Source: CAWBJO01 sp963789175
GTDB taxonomy: Bacteria > Pseudomonadota > Alphaproteobacteria > Rhizobiales > Aestuariivirgaceae
NCBI GenBank assembly: GCA_963789175.1
Contig: CAWBJO010000003.1
Span: forward strand, 62,001 to 126,000
Direction: 5' to 3'
DNA length: 64,000 bases
Shown: piece by piece, positions 54,359 to 64,000 of the stretch
Layout of the letters: every line of letters starts with the position of its first letter
Numbering within the stretch: the stretch's first letter is position 1
The notes under the pieces: generated by a model
What the model saw: only the letters and a program-made list of their open reading frames with translations
Told to the model about the DNA's origin: nothing
Databases searched by the model: none
Made by a program: the position numbers and the translations under genes

Positions 54359-57066
54359 GCGGACGATCCGAGCATGCGGCGCAGCTCGTAGACGAGATCG
54401 AGAGCCTCGCGCGGCGACAGCGAATCCGGATTGACCGTCGACATGCGTTCACGGAACGGTTCGGGTTTCGGCGAGGCCGGCGGGGCACGGGAGAAGAGCG
54501 GCAGATCGTCGACGAGCTCCCGGCGGCCGGCCCGCTGCTCGCTCTTCTCAAGGAGCCGGAGAACTGCTTCGGCGCGCGCGGTGACGAGGGGCGGAAGTCC
54601 GGCGAGCCGGGCGACATGAATTCCGTAGGAGCGATCGGCGGCGCCGCGCTCGACCTCGTGCAGGAAGACGATCTCGTCGTGCCACTCCTTGACCTTCATG
54701 GTCAGGTTGCCGAGGGAGTCGAGCTTGGCGGAGAGAGCGGTGAGCTCGTGGAAATGGGTGGCGAAGAGAGTGCGGCAGCGATTGACCTCGTGCAGGTGCT
54801 CCAGGCAGGCCCAGGCGATCGACAGCCCGTCGAAGGTCGACGTGCCGCGGCCGATCTCGTCGAGGATGACGAGTGAACGCGGCGTCGCCTGATTGAGGAT
54901 AGCCGCCGTCTCGACCATCTCGACCATGAAGGTGGAGCGGCCACGGGCCAGATCGTCGGCCGCGCCGACGCGGGAGAACAGGCGGTCGACGATGCCGACA
55001 TGGGCGCGGGCGGCCGGCACGAAGGAGCCCATCTGGGCGAGAAGCGCGATGACCGCCTGCTGGCGGAGAAACGTCGATTTGCCGGCCATGTTGGGGCCGG
55101 TCACGATCCAGATCCGCTTGTCGCCGTCCTCCGTCGAGAAGCTGCAGTCATTGGCGATGAAGGCCGCGCCGGCGGTCTCGGCGAGCGCACGCTCGACGAC
55201 CGGATGCCGGCCGCCAACGATCGCGAACGCCGTGCCGTCGTCGACCAGCGGCCTGACGAAACTTCGCCGCTCGGCGAGTTCGGCGAGCGCCGCGAGCACG
55301 TCAAGCTCGGCGCCGGCCGAGGCAATCGCGGCGATGGCCGGCGCCCGCGCCGCAAGGGCCGCTACGAACTCCTCGAAGACGGCGAGCTCGAGCGCGAGGG
55401 CGCGGCCGGCCGCCTCGTCGATCCGTTCCTCGAGGCTGCCGAGCTCGACGGTGGTGAAGCGCATGGCGCTGGCCACCGTCTGGCGGTGGATGAACTCGTC
55501 GCCCACGGCTTTCAGGGCAGCGACGTGCTGCTGGCCGACTTCCAAGAAGTAGCCGAGGACATTGTTGTGGCGGATCTTGAGCGACTTCACTCCGGTGCGC
55601 CCGGCATAGTCGGCCTGCATCGCGGCGATCACATTGCGGCTGTCGTCGCGCAGCCGGCGGGCCGCATCGAGTTCAGCCTGCCAGCCGGCGGCGATGAAGC
55701 CGCCGTCGCGCGCCTGGAGCGGCAGGTCGGCGCCGAAGGCGCGGGCGATCCGCTCGCCGATGCCATCGGAATCGCCTTCGAGAGCCGACCGCACCTTGGC
55801 GATGAGTTGCGGAACGCCGACCAACGTCTCGCGCTCGAGGAGCGCGGCAAGGTCGTGGGCAAGCACGAGCCCACGCCCGAGCGCGGCGACGTCACGCGGG
55901 CCGCCGCGGCCGAGGGTGATGCGGGCCAGGGCACGGTCGAGATCGGGCATCGATGCGAGCGTCGCGCGCAGCGCGGATCGCAACCGGCCATTGTCGAGGA
56001 CGAAGCCGACGGCATCGAGGCGCGCATCAATCGCGGCAACGTCGGTCAGCGGAGCGGAGAGCCGGGCGGCGAGCAGGCGCGACCCGGCGCCGGTCATCGT
56101 CTCGTCGATCACGTCGAGGAGACTGCCGCGGCGCTCGCCGGCCAGAGTGCGAACGATCTCCAGATTGTTGCGCGTCGCCTGGTCGATCAGCATCGTGGCA
56201 CCGTCGGCGGCGCTGCGCAGCGGGCGAATGTTCGGCAGCCTGCCGACCTGGGTCAATTCGACGTAGTCGAGGAGGGCGCCGGCGGCTGCCACCTCTCCCG
56301 GAGAGAACGCGCCGAAGCCGTCGAGCGCCGTGACCCCATAATATTTGAGGAGGCGCGCTTCGGCACCCGTGCCGTCGAAGCGGACCGCAGGCAAAGGCGT
56401 CGCGGCGGCGCCGAAGTCGCGCAGAAGCGCGGTGACCGATGCATCGCTTGCAAGACTATCAGGAAAAATTACTTCACTCGGTTCAAGGCGAGCGATCTCG
56501 GCCGCCAGACGACCCATCTCTCCCCGCATGGCGGCGAATTCTCCGGTCGAGATGTCGATCCATGCCGCGGCGAGCTCCGCCTCGCCACGCCGGCGGGTGA
56601 GCGAGAGGAGATAATTGTGCCGACGCGAATCGAGGAGGCTGTCCTCGGTGAGCGTTCCCGGCGTCACCAGGCGGACGATCTGACGCTCGACCACCGCCTT
56701 GGCGCCGCGCTTGCGCGCTTCGGCGGGATCCTCCATCTGCTCGCAGACGGCGACGCGGTGGCCGAGCCTGATGAGCTTCTGCAGGTACTCGTCGGCGGCG
56801 CGGACGGGCACGCCACACATGGGAATGTTCTCGCCGTGGTGCTTGCCGCGCCGGGTCAGCGCGATGCCGAGGGCGCGCGAGGCCGTTTCGGCATCATCGA
56901 AGAACAGCTCGTAGAAGTCTCCCATCCGGTAGAACAGCAAAAGGCCGGGATTGGCGGCCTTGATCTCGAGATACTGCGCCATCATGGGGGTGGTGCGCAG
57001 GGTTTCACGGTGGAGCGGCGCATCGCCGTTTCCCTCGAACTCGTCCCGCTGACCATCCTGCGCCAT
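54355..57066 (-). CDS. mutS: DNA mismatch repair protein MutS
   Basis: Mismatch recognition ATPase, 903 residues from the ATG at 57064-57066 (MAQDGQRDEFEGN). The mismatch-binding Phe-x-Glu is in FYRMGDFYELFF. C-terminal ATPase: Walker A VTGPNMAGKSTFLRQQAV, Walker B VILDEIGRGTSTFDGLSIAW and the TLFATHFHELTAL loop. A later ATG pair (TPMMAQYLEIK) would give a shorter N-terminus. The short tail ends DLVYELRRMLGSSA. Divergent from maeB, leading into glnD. Confidence 0.97.
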   Translation of the reverse strand: MAQDGQRDEFEGNGDAPLHRETLRTTPMMAQYLEIKAANPGLLLFYRMGDFYELFFDDAETASRALGIALTRRGKHHGENIPMCGVPVRAADEYLQKLIRLGHRVAVCEQMEDPAEARKRGAKAVVERQIVRLVTPGTLTEDSLLDSRRHNYLLSLTRRRGEAELAAAWIDISTGEFAAMRGEMGRLAAEIARLEPSEVIFPDSLASDASVTALLRDFGAAATPLPAVRFDGTGAEARLLKYYGVTALDGFGAFSPGEVAAAGALLDYVELTQVGRLPNIRPLRSAADGATMLIDQATRNNLEIVRTLAGERRGSLLDVIDETMTGAGSRLLAARLSAPLTDVAAIDARLDAVGFVLDNGRLRSALRATLASMPDLDRALARITLGRGGPRDVAALGRGLVLAHDLAALLERETLVGVPQLIAKVRSALEGDSDGIGERIARAFGADLPLQARDGGFIAAGWQAELDAARRLRDDSRNVIAAMQADYAGRTGVKSLKIRHNNVLGYFLEVGQQHVAALKAVGDEFIHRQTVASAMRFTTVELGSLEERIDEAAGRALALELAVFEEFVAALAARAPAIAAIASAGAELDVLAALAELAERRSFVRPLVDDGTAFAIVGGRHPVVERALAETAGAAFIANDCSFSTEDGDKRIWIVTGPNMAGKSTFLRQQAVIALLAQMGSFVPAARAHVGIVDRLFSRVGAADDLARGRSTFMVEMVETAAILNQATPRSLVILDEIGRGTSTFDGLSIAWACLEHLHEVNRCRTLFATHFHELTALSAKLDSLGNLTMKVKEWHDEIVFLHEVERGAADRSYGIHVARLAGLPPLVTARAEAVLRLLEKSEQRAGRRELVDDLPLFSRAPPASPKPEPFRERMSTVNPDSLSPREALDLVYELRRMLGSSA

Positions 57067-57193
57067 GCACCCGAAGTCTAGCAAAGAGCGGCCGCCGCCT
57101 CCATGCGATAGTCCCACCGGGCTTGAGCGGCGGCAGGCGTCCATCTAGGCTACACCTTCGCCTCGCGCAATCACCCAAGGTGTTCAAACCCAG

Positions 57194-59470
57194 ATGGCTT
57201 CCGAAAAGAAACCCGCCCGGCCGACGTTCACCGAGGAGGAGGCGCTCCAGTTCCATCAGGCCGGAAAGCCGGGAAAGCTCGAGATCAACCCGACAAAGCC
57301 GATGGCGACGCAGCGCGACTTGTCGCTCGCCTACAGCCCCGGCGTGGCAATCCCGGTCCGGCGGATCGCAGAGAATCCGGACAGCGCGTACGACTACACC
57401 GCAAAGGGCAATCTCGTCGCCGTCATCTCAAACGGCACGGCGATCCTCGGGCTGGGCGACCTCGGCGCGCTCGCCTCCAAGCCGGTGATGGAAGGCAAGG
57501 CGGTGCTGTTCAAGCGGTTCGCCGACGTCGATTCGATCGATCTCGAAATCGATACGTCCGACATCGACGCCTTCGTCGGCGCCGTGCGCTATCTCGGCCC
57601 GTCATTCGGCGGCATCAACCTCGAGGACATCAAGGCGCCGGACTGCTTCGTGATCGAGCAGCGTCTCCGCGAGATGATGGACATCCCCGTCTTTCACGAC
57701 GACCAGCACGGCACGGCGATCATCGCCGCTGCAGGACTGATCAACGCCCTGAAGATCACCGGGCGCGATCTCAAGTCGTTCAAGCTCGTGTGCAACGGGG
57801 CGGGGGCGGCGGCGATCGCCAGCGTCGAGCTCATCAAGGCGATGGGCGTGCCGCACGACAACGTGATCCTGTGCGATTCCAAAGGCGTCGTCTACCAGGG
57901 GCGCACCGAAGGCATGAACCAGTGGAAGTCCGCACATGCCATCGCCACCAAGGCGCGGACCCTCGCAGACGCCATGAAGGGCGCCGACGTGTTCTTCGGC
58001 CTGTCGATCAAGGGCGCCCTGTCGCCGGCGATGGTGGCGTCGATGGCCAAGAAGCCGATCATCTTCGCAATGGCCAATCCCGATCCGGAGATCACGCCCG
58101 AGGAAGTGCAGAAGGTGCGCGACGACGCCATCATGGCGACGGGACGCTCCGACTACCCGAACCAGATCAACAACGTCCTGGGCTTCCCGTACATCTTCCG
58201 CGGCGCCCTCGACGTCCGGGCACGGACGATCAACGAGCCGATGAAGATCGCCGCGGCCCGGGCCCTCGCCCAGCTGGCGCGCGAAGACGTTCCGGACGAG
58301 GTGGCGGCGGCCTATCACGGTTCGCGCCTGCGCTTCGGCCCCGACTATCTCATCCCCGTGCCCTTCGATCCGCGCCTCATCTCGAAGATCCCGCCGGCGG
58401 TAGCGAAAGCGGCAATCGAATCCGGCGTGGCCAGGCGAGCGATCGAGGACTTCGACGACTACGTAGCGGTGCTGTCGGCGCGGCTCGATCCCATCGCCGG
58501 AACCCTGCAGGTCATCCTCGACCAGGTGCGCCTGCATCCAAAGCGCATCGTGTTCGCCGAGGGCGAAGAGGAACGGATGATCCGGGCGGCCAACGCCTTC
58601 GCCGTGTCGGGCCTCGGCGAGGCGATCCTGATCGGGCGCGAAGCGCAGATCGACAAGGCGCTCGTGCATGACGGCATCGAGCTGCACGGCAACGTGCGCA
58701 TCCTCAATGCCCGCCTGTCGAGCCGGAACGACGACTATGCGAGCTATCTCTACGAACGCCTGCAGAGGTTCGGATTCCTGGCGCGCGACTGCCAGCGCCT
58801 CGTCAACAACGACCGCAACGTCTTTGCGGCGTGCATGGTGGCGCTCGGCGACGCGGACGGCCTCGTCACCGGCCTCACCCGCAACTTCTCGGTGGCGCTC
58901 GACAACATCCGGCGCGCCATCGACCCGCGGCCGGGCCATCGCACCGTCGGGGTGTCGCTCGCCATCAGCCGCGGACGGACGGTGCTGATCGCCGATACGT
59001 CGATCATCGAGCTGCCGACGCCCGGGGAGCTCGCCGACATCGCCGAAGAGGCGGCGAGCGTGGCGCGGCGATTCGGCTACGAGCCGCGGGTGGCGCTGCT
59101 CTCCTATTCGACCTTCGGCTATCCGCGCGGCGACCGTTCCGAGCGGGTGCGGGAAGCCGTGCAGGAGCTCGACCGGCGCAAGGTCGACTTCGAGTACGAC
59201 GGCGAGATGGGAGCCGACGTGGCGCTGTCGCGCGAGGCGATGGCCCTCTATCCGTTCTGCCGTTTGTCGGCGCCGGCGAACGTGCTCGTCATGCCCGCCG
59301 CCCACAGCGCCAGCATCTCGACGAAGATGCTGCAGCAGCTGGGCGGCGTCACGGTGGTCGGGCCGCTCCTCACGGGACTCGACAAGCCGGTCCAGATCGT
59401 GTCGATGAACGCCACCGCCTCCGACATCGTCAACCTCGCCGCCATCACGGCGTTCGACATCAACGGCTAG
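57194..59470 (+). CDS. maeB: Malic enzyme with C-terminal phosphotransacetylase-like domain
   Basis: Oxidative decarboxylation of malate to pyruvate, 758 residues. The N-terminal malic domain has DLSLAYSPGVAIPVRRIAENP and NGTAILGLGDLGALASKPVMEGK. The NAD(P)-binding domain has VCNGAGAAAIASVELIKAMG. From about residue 440 a phosphate acetyltransferase-like domain follows (IVFAEGEEERMIRAANAFA, VGVSLAISRGRTVLIADTSI), which in known chimeric enzymes is structural or allosteric rather than catalytic. Rhizobia carry NAD (Dme) and NADP (Tme) versions of this fusion; cofactor choice is not decided here. Beside mutS as dme often is. Ends 11 bases into the convergent olsB end. Confidence 0.95.
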   Translation: MASEKKPARPTFTEEEALQFHQAGKPGKLEINPTKPMATQRDLSLAYSPGVAIPVRRIAENPDSAYDYTAKGNLVAVISNGTAILGLGDLGALASKPVMEGKAVLFKRFADVDSIDLEIDTSDIDAFVGAVRYLGPSFGGINLEDIKAPDCFVIEQRLREMMDIPVFHDDQHGTAIIAAAGLINALKITGRDLKSFKLVCNGAGAAAIASVELIKAMGVPHDNVILCDSKGVVYQGRTEGMNQWKSAHAIATKARTLADAMKGADVFFGLSIKGALSPAMVASMAKKPIIFAMANPDPEITPEEVQKVRDDAIMATGRSDYPNQINNVLGFPYIFRGALDVRARTINEPMKIAAARALAQLAREDVPDEVAAAYHGSRLRFGPDYLIPVPFDPRLISKIPPAVAKAAIESGVARRAIEDFDDYVAVLSARLDPIAGTLQVILDQVRLHPKRIVFAEGEEERMIRAANAFAVSGLGEAILIGREAQIDKALVHDGIELHGNVRILNARLSSRNDDYASYLYERLQRFGFLARDCQRLVNNDRNVFAACMVALGDADGLVTGLTRNFSVALDNIRRAIDPRPGHRTVGVSLAISRGRTVLIADTSIIELPTPGELADIAEEAASVARRFGYEPRVALLSYSTFGYPRGDRSERVREAVQELDRRKVDFEYDGEMGADVALSREAMALYPFCRLSAPANVLVMPAAHSASISTKMLQQLGGVTVVGPLLTGLDKPVQIVSMNATASDIVNLAAITAFDING

Positions 59471-60287
59471 GCCCCGGCGCCCCGAAGCGGGTGAAGTAGC
59501 GCGGGTCGATGCGCGACACCGGCTGGACGACCATCACATCGGTGGTGTCGAACCAGCGGTCGACGACCGCGCCGTCGCCGACATAGGCACCGAGAGCGAC
59601 GTAGCCGCGCAGCAGGGTCGGGAGCGCCCGCATGGCCTGCCGTTCATCGTAGGCGGCGGGGTCGATCCGGCGCATGTCGACACGGCGGTCGGCATGGGCG
59701 AACACCCGCCACTCCTCCGGCGCGGCGCAGCGATGGGCCAGGAAACTCAAGGGGACCGCGAGCGCGTCGACGTCGGTGCCGGGAAGGCTCGCGCATCCGA
59801 ACATCACGTCGACGCTCTCCCGGCGCACGTAGTTCCAAATTCCCTGCCAGAGGAGTTCGAGCACCGGCCGGGCGCGATAGGATTCTAGGACGCAGGATCG
59901 TCCGAGCTCGAGAAACCGCAGGCCCGGCCGGCGGTCGACGAGCGCTGCGACATCGAATTCGGCCTGGCTGTAGAAGGAGACGGCGGCGCCGGGCGCCCGG
60001 GGAAGAAGGCGATAGGTGCCGACGAGCCCGCGACCGCGACAGCACGGAGCAGCCGCAGCGGGTGCCGCCTCGTCGTCGAGCACCAGCAGGTGATCGCAAA
60101 CATCGTCGAAGCGGTCGACGTCGCGACGCCGTGCCGGCGAAGCGCCCTCGCCGTTCCGCCCCGCGAAGAAGACGCGATAGCGCAATTCCTGCGCCGCCCT
60201 GACGTCGTCGGCGCGACGCGACAGGTGGACGCTCAGGCTTCCCCGCACCGCCAACGGCGCATAGATGTCGGCACAAGCTCGTTGCAT
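59460..60287 (-). CDS. olsB: L-ornithine N-alpha-acyltransferase OlsB (GNAT-like hemolysin family)
   Basis: First step of ornithine lipid synthesis: transfer of a 3-hydroxyacyl group from ACP to ornithine. 275 residues. OlsB-type segments are ELRYRVFFAG, RDVDRFDDVCDHLLVLDD, LVGTYRLLP, FYSQAEFDV, LELGRSCVLESYR and LLWQGIWNYVRRESVDVMFGCASLPG. ATG at 60285-60287. The place next to the mutS/malic-enzyme locus fits the Sinorhizobium olsB locus as I recall it. The partner O-acyltransferase candidate is at 45787-46599. Confidence 0.88.
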   Translation of the reverse strand: MQRACADIYAPLAVRGSLSVHLSRRADDVRAAQELRYRVFFAGRNGEGASPARRRDVDRFDDVCDHLLVLDDEAAPAAAAPCCRGRGLVGTYRLLPRAPGAAVSFYSQAEFDVAALVDRRPGLRFLELGRSCVLESYRARPVLELLWQGIWNYVRRESVDVMFGCASLPGTDVDALAVPLSFLAHRCAAPEEWRVFAHADRRVDMRRIDPAAYDERQAMRALPTLLRGYVALGAYVGDGAVVDRWFDTTDVMVVQPVSRIDPRYFTRFGAPGPSR

Positions 60288-60362
60288 GCGGGACAGGTTT
60301 CCGCCAGTCGGTTGCCGTCACGGGCAAACATCACACAAAGGCCGCGGAGACGAAAGGCCGGC

Positions 60363-62216
<1,854 letters not shown>

Positions 62217-62319
62217 TTGTCCCGCGACCTGCCACCTTAACAATGCGGGCGGGAGCTTTGCACAGGCTGTTTATTGAAATGCTACGAAATTTCCTAAAAT
62301 TTTAGCTATCGCGCGCCTT

Positions 62320-64000
62320 TCAGTGGTTGTCGCGGGGCAAACCCTTGGTCTGGGCGATGCGCTGATACTTGACGGCCGATTTCAGGACCATGCCCTTGTC
62401 GAGCTGATCGACCTGGCCGCGCTGGATCTCCTGCCAGGGCGTCTGGCTGGGCGGCACCGGGAAGCCGCCGCTCTTTTCGAGAGCCTGGCGTCGGGAGGCG
62501 ATCTCGGCTTCCGGGAGCAGAACGTTCACCTCGCGCTTGCGGAGATCGATGCGAACGCCGTCGCCGGTCTTGAGGATCGCCAGACCGCCGCCGACGGCCG
62601 CCTCGTCGGATGCATTCAATATGGAGGGCGAACCCGAGGTGCCCGACTGGCGGCCGTCGCCAATGCAGGGCAGCTCCGTCACGCCTTTCCGGATCAGCGC
62701 CGCCGGCGGCTGCATGTTCACGACTTCGGCGCTGCCGGGATAGCCGACCGGACCGACGCCGCGAATGAACAGCACCGACCGCTCGTCGACGCCGAGGGCC
62801 GGATCCTCGATCCGATGATGGTAGTCCTCCGGGCCCTCGAAGACGACGGCCTTTCCCTCGAACGCCTCGGGATCGGACGGATTGGAGAGATAGCGCTTGC
62901 GAAACTCGGGCGAGATGACGCTCGTTTTCATGATGGCGTTCGAGAAGAGATTGCCCTTGAGCACGATGAAGCCCGCATCCTTCACGAGCGGCCGGTCGAA
63001 GGGATGGATGACGTCGGCATCCCCTACCCCGCTTGTGCGGCAATTGTCGCCGATGGTGCGGCCGTTGACCGTCATCGCATCCTCGCGGATGAGCTTCGCC
63101 TTCATCAGCTCGTTCACGACAGCCGGGACGCCGCCAGCGCGGTGGTATTCCTCGCCGAGATATTTGCCGGCCGGCTGAAGGTTGACGAGCAGCGGCACGT
63201 GGCCGCCGATGCGCTCCCAGTCGTCGATGTCGAGACTCACGCCGACATGGCGCGCGATGGCGTTGATGTGAATGGGCGCATTGGTCGAACCGCCGATGGC
63301 GCTGTTGACCATGATGCAGTTCTCGAAGGCGGCGCGTGTCAGGATGTCGGAAGGTTTGACGTCTTCCCACACCATCTCGACGGCACGCCGTCCCGTCTCA
63401 TACGCAATCTGGCCGCGCTCGCGGTATGGCGCCGGTATCGCCGCGCAGCCCGGGAGCGACATGCCGAGCGCTTCGGCAAGCGAGTTCATGGTCGTCGCGG
63501 TGCCCATCGTGTTGCAGTGGCCGACCGAGGGTGCCGAGGAGGCGACGATGTCGATGAATTCCTCATAGCCGATCCGACCCGCCGCGAGCTCCTGGCGCGA
63601 CTGCCAGACGATGGTGCCCGAACCGGTGCGCTCGCCCTTATGCCAGCCGTTGAGCATGGGACCGCCGGACAGGACGATGGCGGGAAGGTTCACGGTGGCC
63701 GCCGCCATGAGCGCCGCCGGCGTTGTCTTGTCGCAGCCCGTGGTGAGAACCACTCCGTCGAGCGGATAGCCGTAGAGCACCTCGACCAGCCCGAGATAAG
63801 CGAGGTTGCGGTCGAGCGCCGCGGTCGGCCGCTTGCCGGTCTCCTGGATCGGGTGAACCGGAAACTCGATGGCAAGACCGCCGGCAGCCGTGATGCCGTC
63901 GCGCACTCGCTTGGCAAGCTCGAGATGATGACGATTGCAGGGCGAGAGATCGCTTCCGGTCTGGGCGATGCCGATGATCGGCTTGCCGGAGCGCAGCTCG
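62320..64000 (-). CDS. IlvD/Edd family dehydratase, probably sugar-acid dehydratase (N-terminus beyond right edge)
   Basis: Fe-S dehydratase; 559 residues are visible and the frame continues off the window. The cluster cysteines are in DLSPCNRHHLEL, TTGCDKTTPAALMA and VGHCNTMGTATTMNSL. Other family blocks are KPIIGIAQTGSD, NSAIGGSTNAPIHINAIAR and IGDGRQSGTSGSPSILNAS. The GTSGSPSILN and INAIARH forms are more like sugar-acid dehydratases (xylonate/arabonate/galactonate type) than housekeeping IlvD, so the product is probably a 2-keto-3-deoxy acid; substrate unproven. 103 bases separate its stop from the kinase start. Confidence 0.9.
   Translation of the reverse strand, partial: ELRSGKPIIGIAQTGSDLSPCNRHHLELAKRVRDGITAAGGLAIEFPVHPIQETGKRPTAALDRNLAYLGLVEVLYGYPLDGVVLTTGCDKTTPAALMAAATVNLPAIVLSGGPMLNGWHKGERTGSGTIVWQSRQELAAGRIGYEEFIDIVASSAPSVGHCNTMGTATTMNSLAEALGMSLPGCAAIPAPYRERGQIAYETGRRAVEMVWEDVKPSDILTRAAFENCIMVNSAIGGSTNAPIHINAIARHVGVSLDIDDWERIGGHVPLLVNLQPAGKYLGEEYHRAGGVPAVVNELMKAKLIREDAMTVNGRTIGDNCRTSGVGDADVIHPFDRPLVKDAGFIVLKGNLFSNAIMKTSVISPEFRKRYLSNPSDPEAFEGKAVVFEGPEDYHHRIEDPALGVDERSVLFIRGVGPVGYPGSAEVVNMQPPAALIRKGVTELPCIGDGRQSGTSGSPSILNASDEAAVGGGLAILKTGDGVRIDLRKREVNVLLPEAEIASRRQALEKSGGFPVPPSQTPWQEIQRGQVDQLDKGMVLKSAVKYQRIAQTKGLPRDNH

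Noticed and set aside
51194..54391. Plus-strand open frame of about 1065 codons opposite glnD and the start of murJ
   Set aside because: Antisense shadow of glnD; composition is Arg/Ala/Gly/Asp-rich without recognisable domains.
60288..60362. Terminator after the hybrid kinase
   Set aside because: GGCC repeats near 60340-60362 can form only a short stem with a long loop and no U-run.

Overview
This window is chromosomal core sequence from a high-GC alphaproteobacterium, most likely of the order Hyphomicrobiales (Rhizobiales). The evidence is gene content and order: a RegBA/ActSR redox system beside a SenC/Sco gene, Irr divergent from fabA-fabB-fabI, a Mur-type Fur protein, mutS-glnD-murJ-trpS beside a malic enzyme with a phosphotransacetylase-like tail, ornithine-lipid genes olsA and olsB, and a PraR-like regulator upstream of metK. 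I saw no tRNA, rRNA, CRISPR array, phage gene, transposase or insertion sequence.

Layout. 1-2542 is a compact, translationally coupled catabolic operon: NanR-like GntR regulator, antibiotic-biosynthesis-monooxygenase-fold protein, HpcH/HpaI aldolase and 2-hydroxyacid dehydrogenase (cut by the left edge). A perfect palindrome lies across the regulator's start codon. 2571-9908 holds a lytic transglycosylase, mmcB, regA, regB, divergent senC, a YgjP/DUF45 metallopeptidase and a class A penicillin-binding protein. 9957-17351 is the replication cluster gyrB-recF-dnaN-dnaA and rpsT, all leftward, with a 718-base gene-free leader upstream of dnaA. recF carries a one-base frameshift in a homopolymer. 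17359-23243 holds mutM and, on the other strand, ubiE-ubiB-coaBC-dut-moeB-like. 23247-28261 holds fabA-fabB-fabI, divergent irr, an SH3-domain protein and a glyoxylate/hydroxypyruvate-reductase-type enzyme.

28281-48849 is a long, nearly continuous leftward series for RNA, translation and envelope functions. In transcription order it runs nfuA, a fused tsaB-rimI, mur, olsA, miaB, phoH/ybeZ, ybeY, corC, lnt, praR-like, metK, trmB, then a strong hairpin terminator or attenuator, then rimP, nusA, ylxR, infB, rbfA, truB, rpsO, pnp. 48863-57066 is mutS-glnD-murJ-trpS, also leftward, and maeB diverges from mutS. 59460-62216 holds olsB and a hybrid histidine kinase. The right edge cuts an IlvD/Edd-family dehydratase.

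No wholly new system is obvious. The items most worth a second look are the recF frameshift, the TsaB-RimI fusion, the possible leader attenuator before rimP-nusA-infB, the NanR-type operator with its uncharacterised catabolic operon, and the dyad in the dnaA leader. Homology calls come from reading motifs and remembered family sequences; no database search was run.
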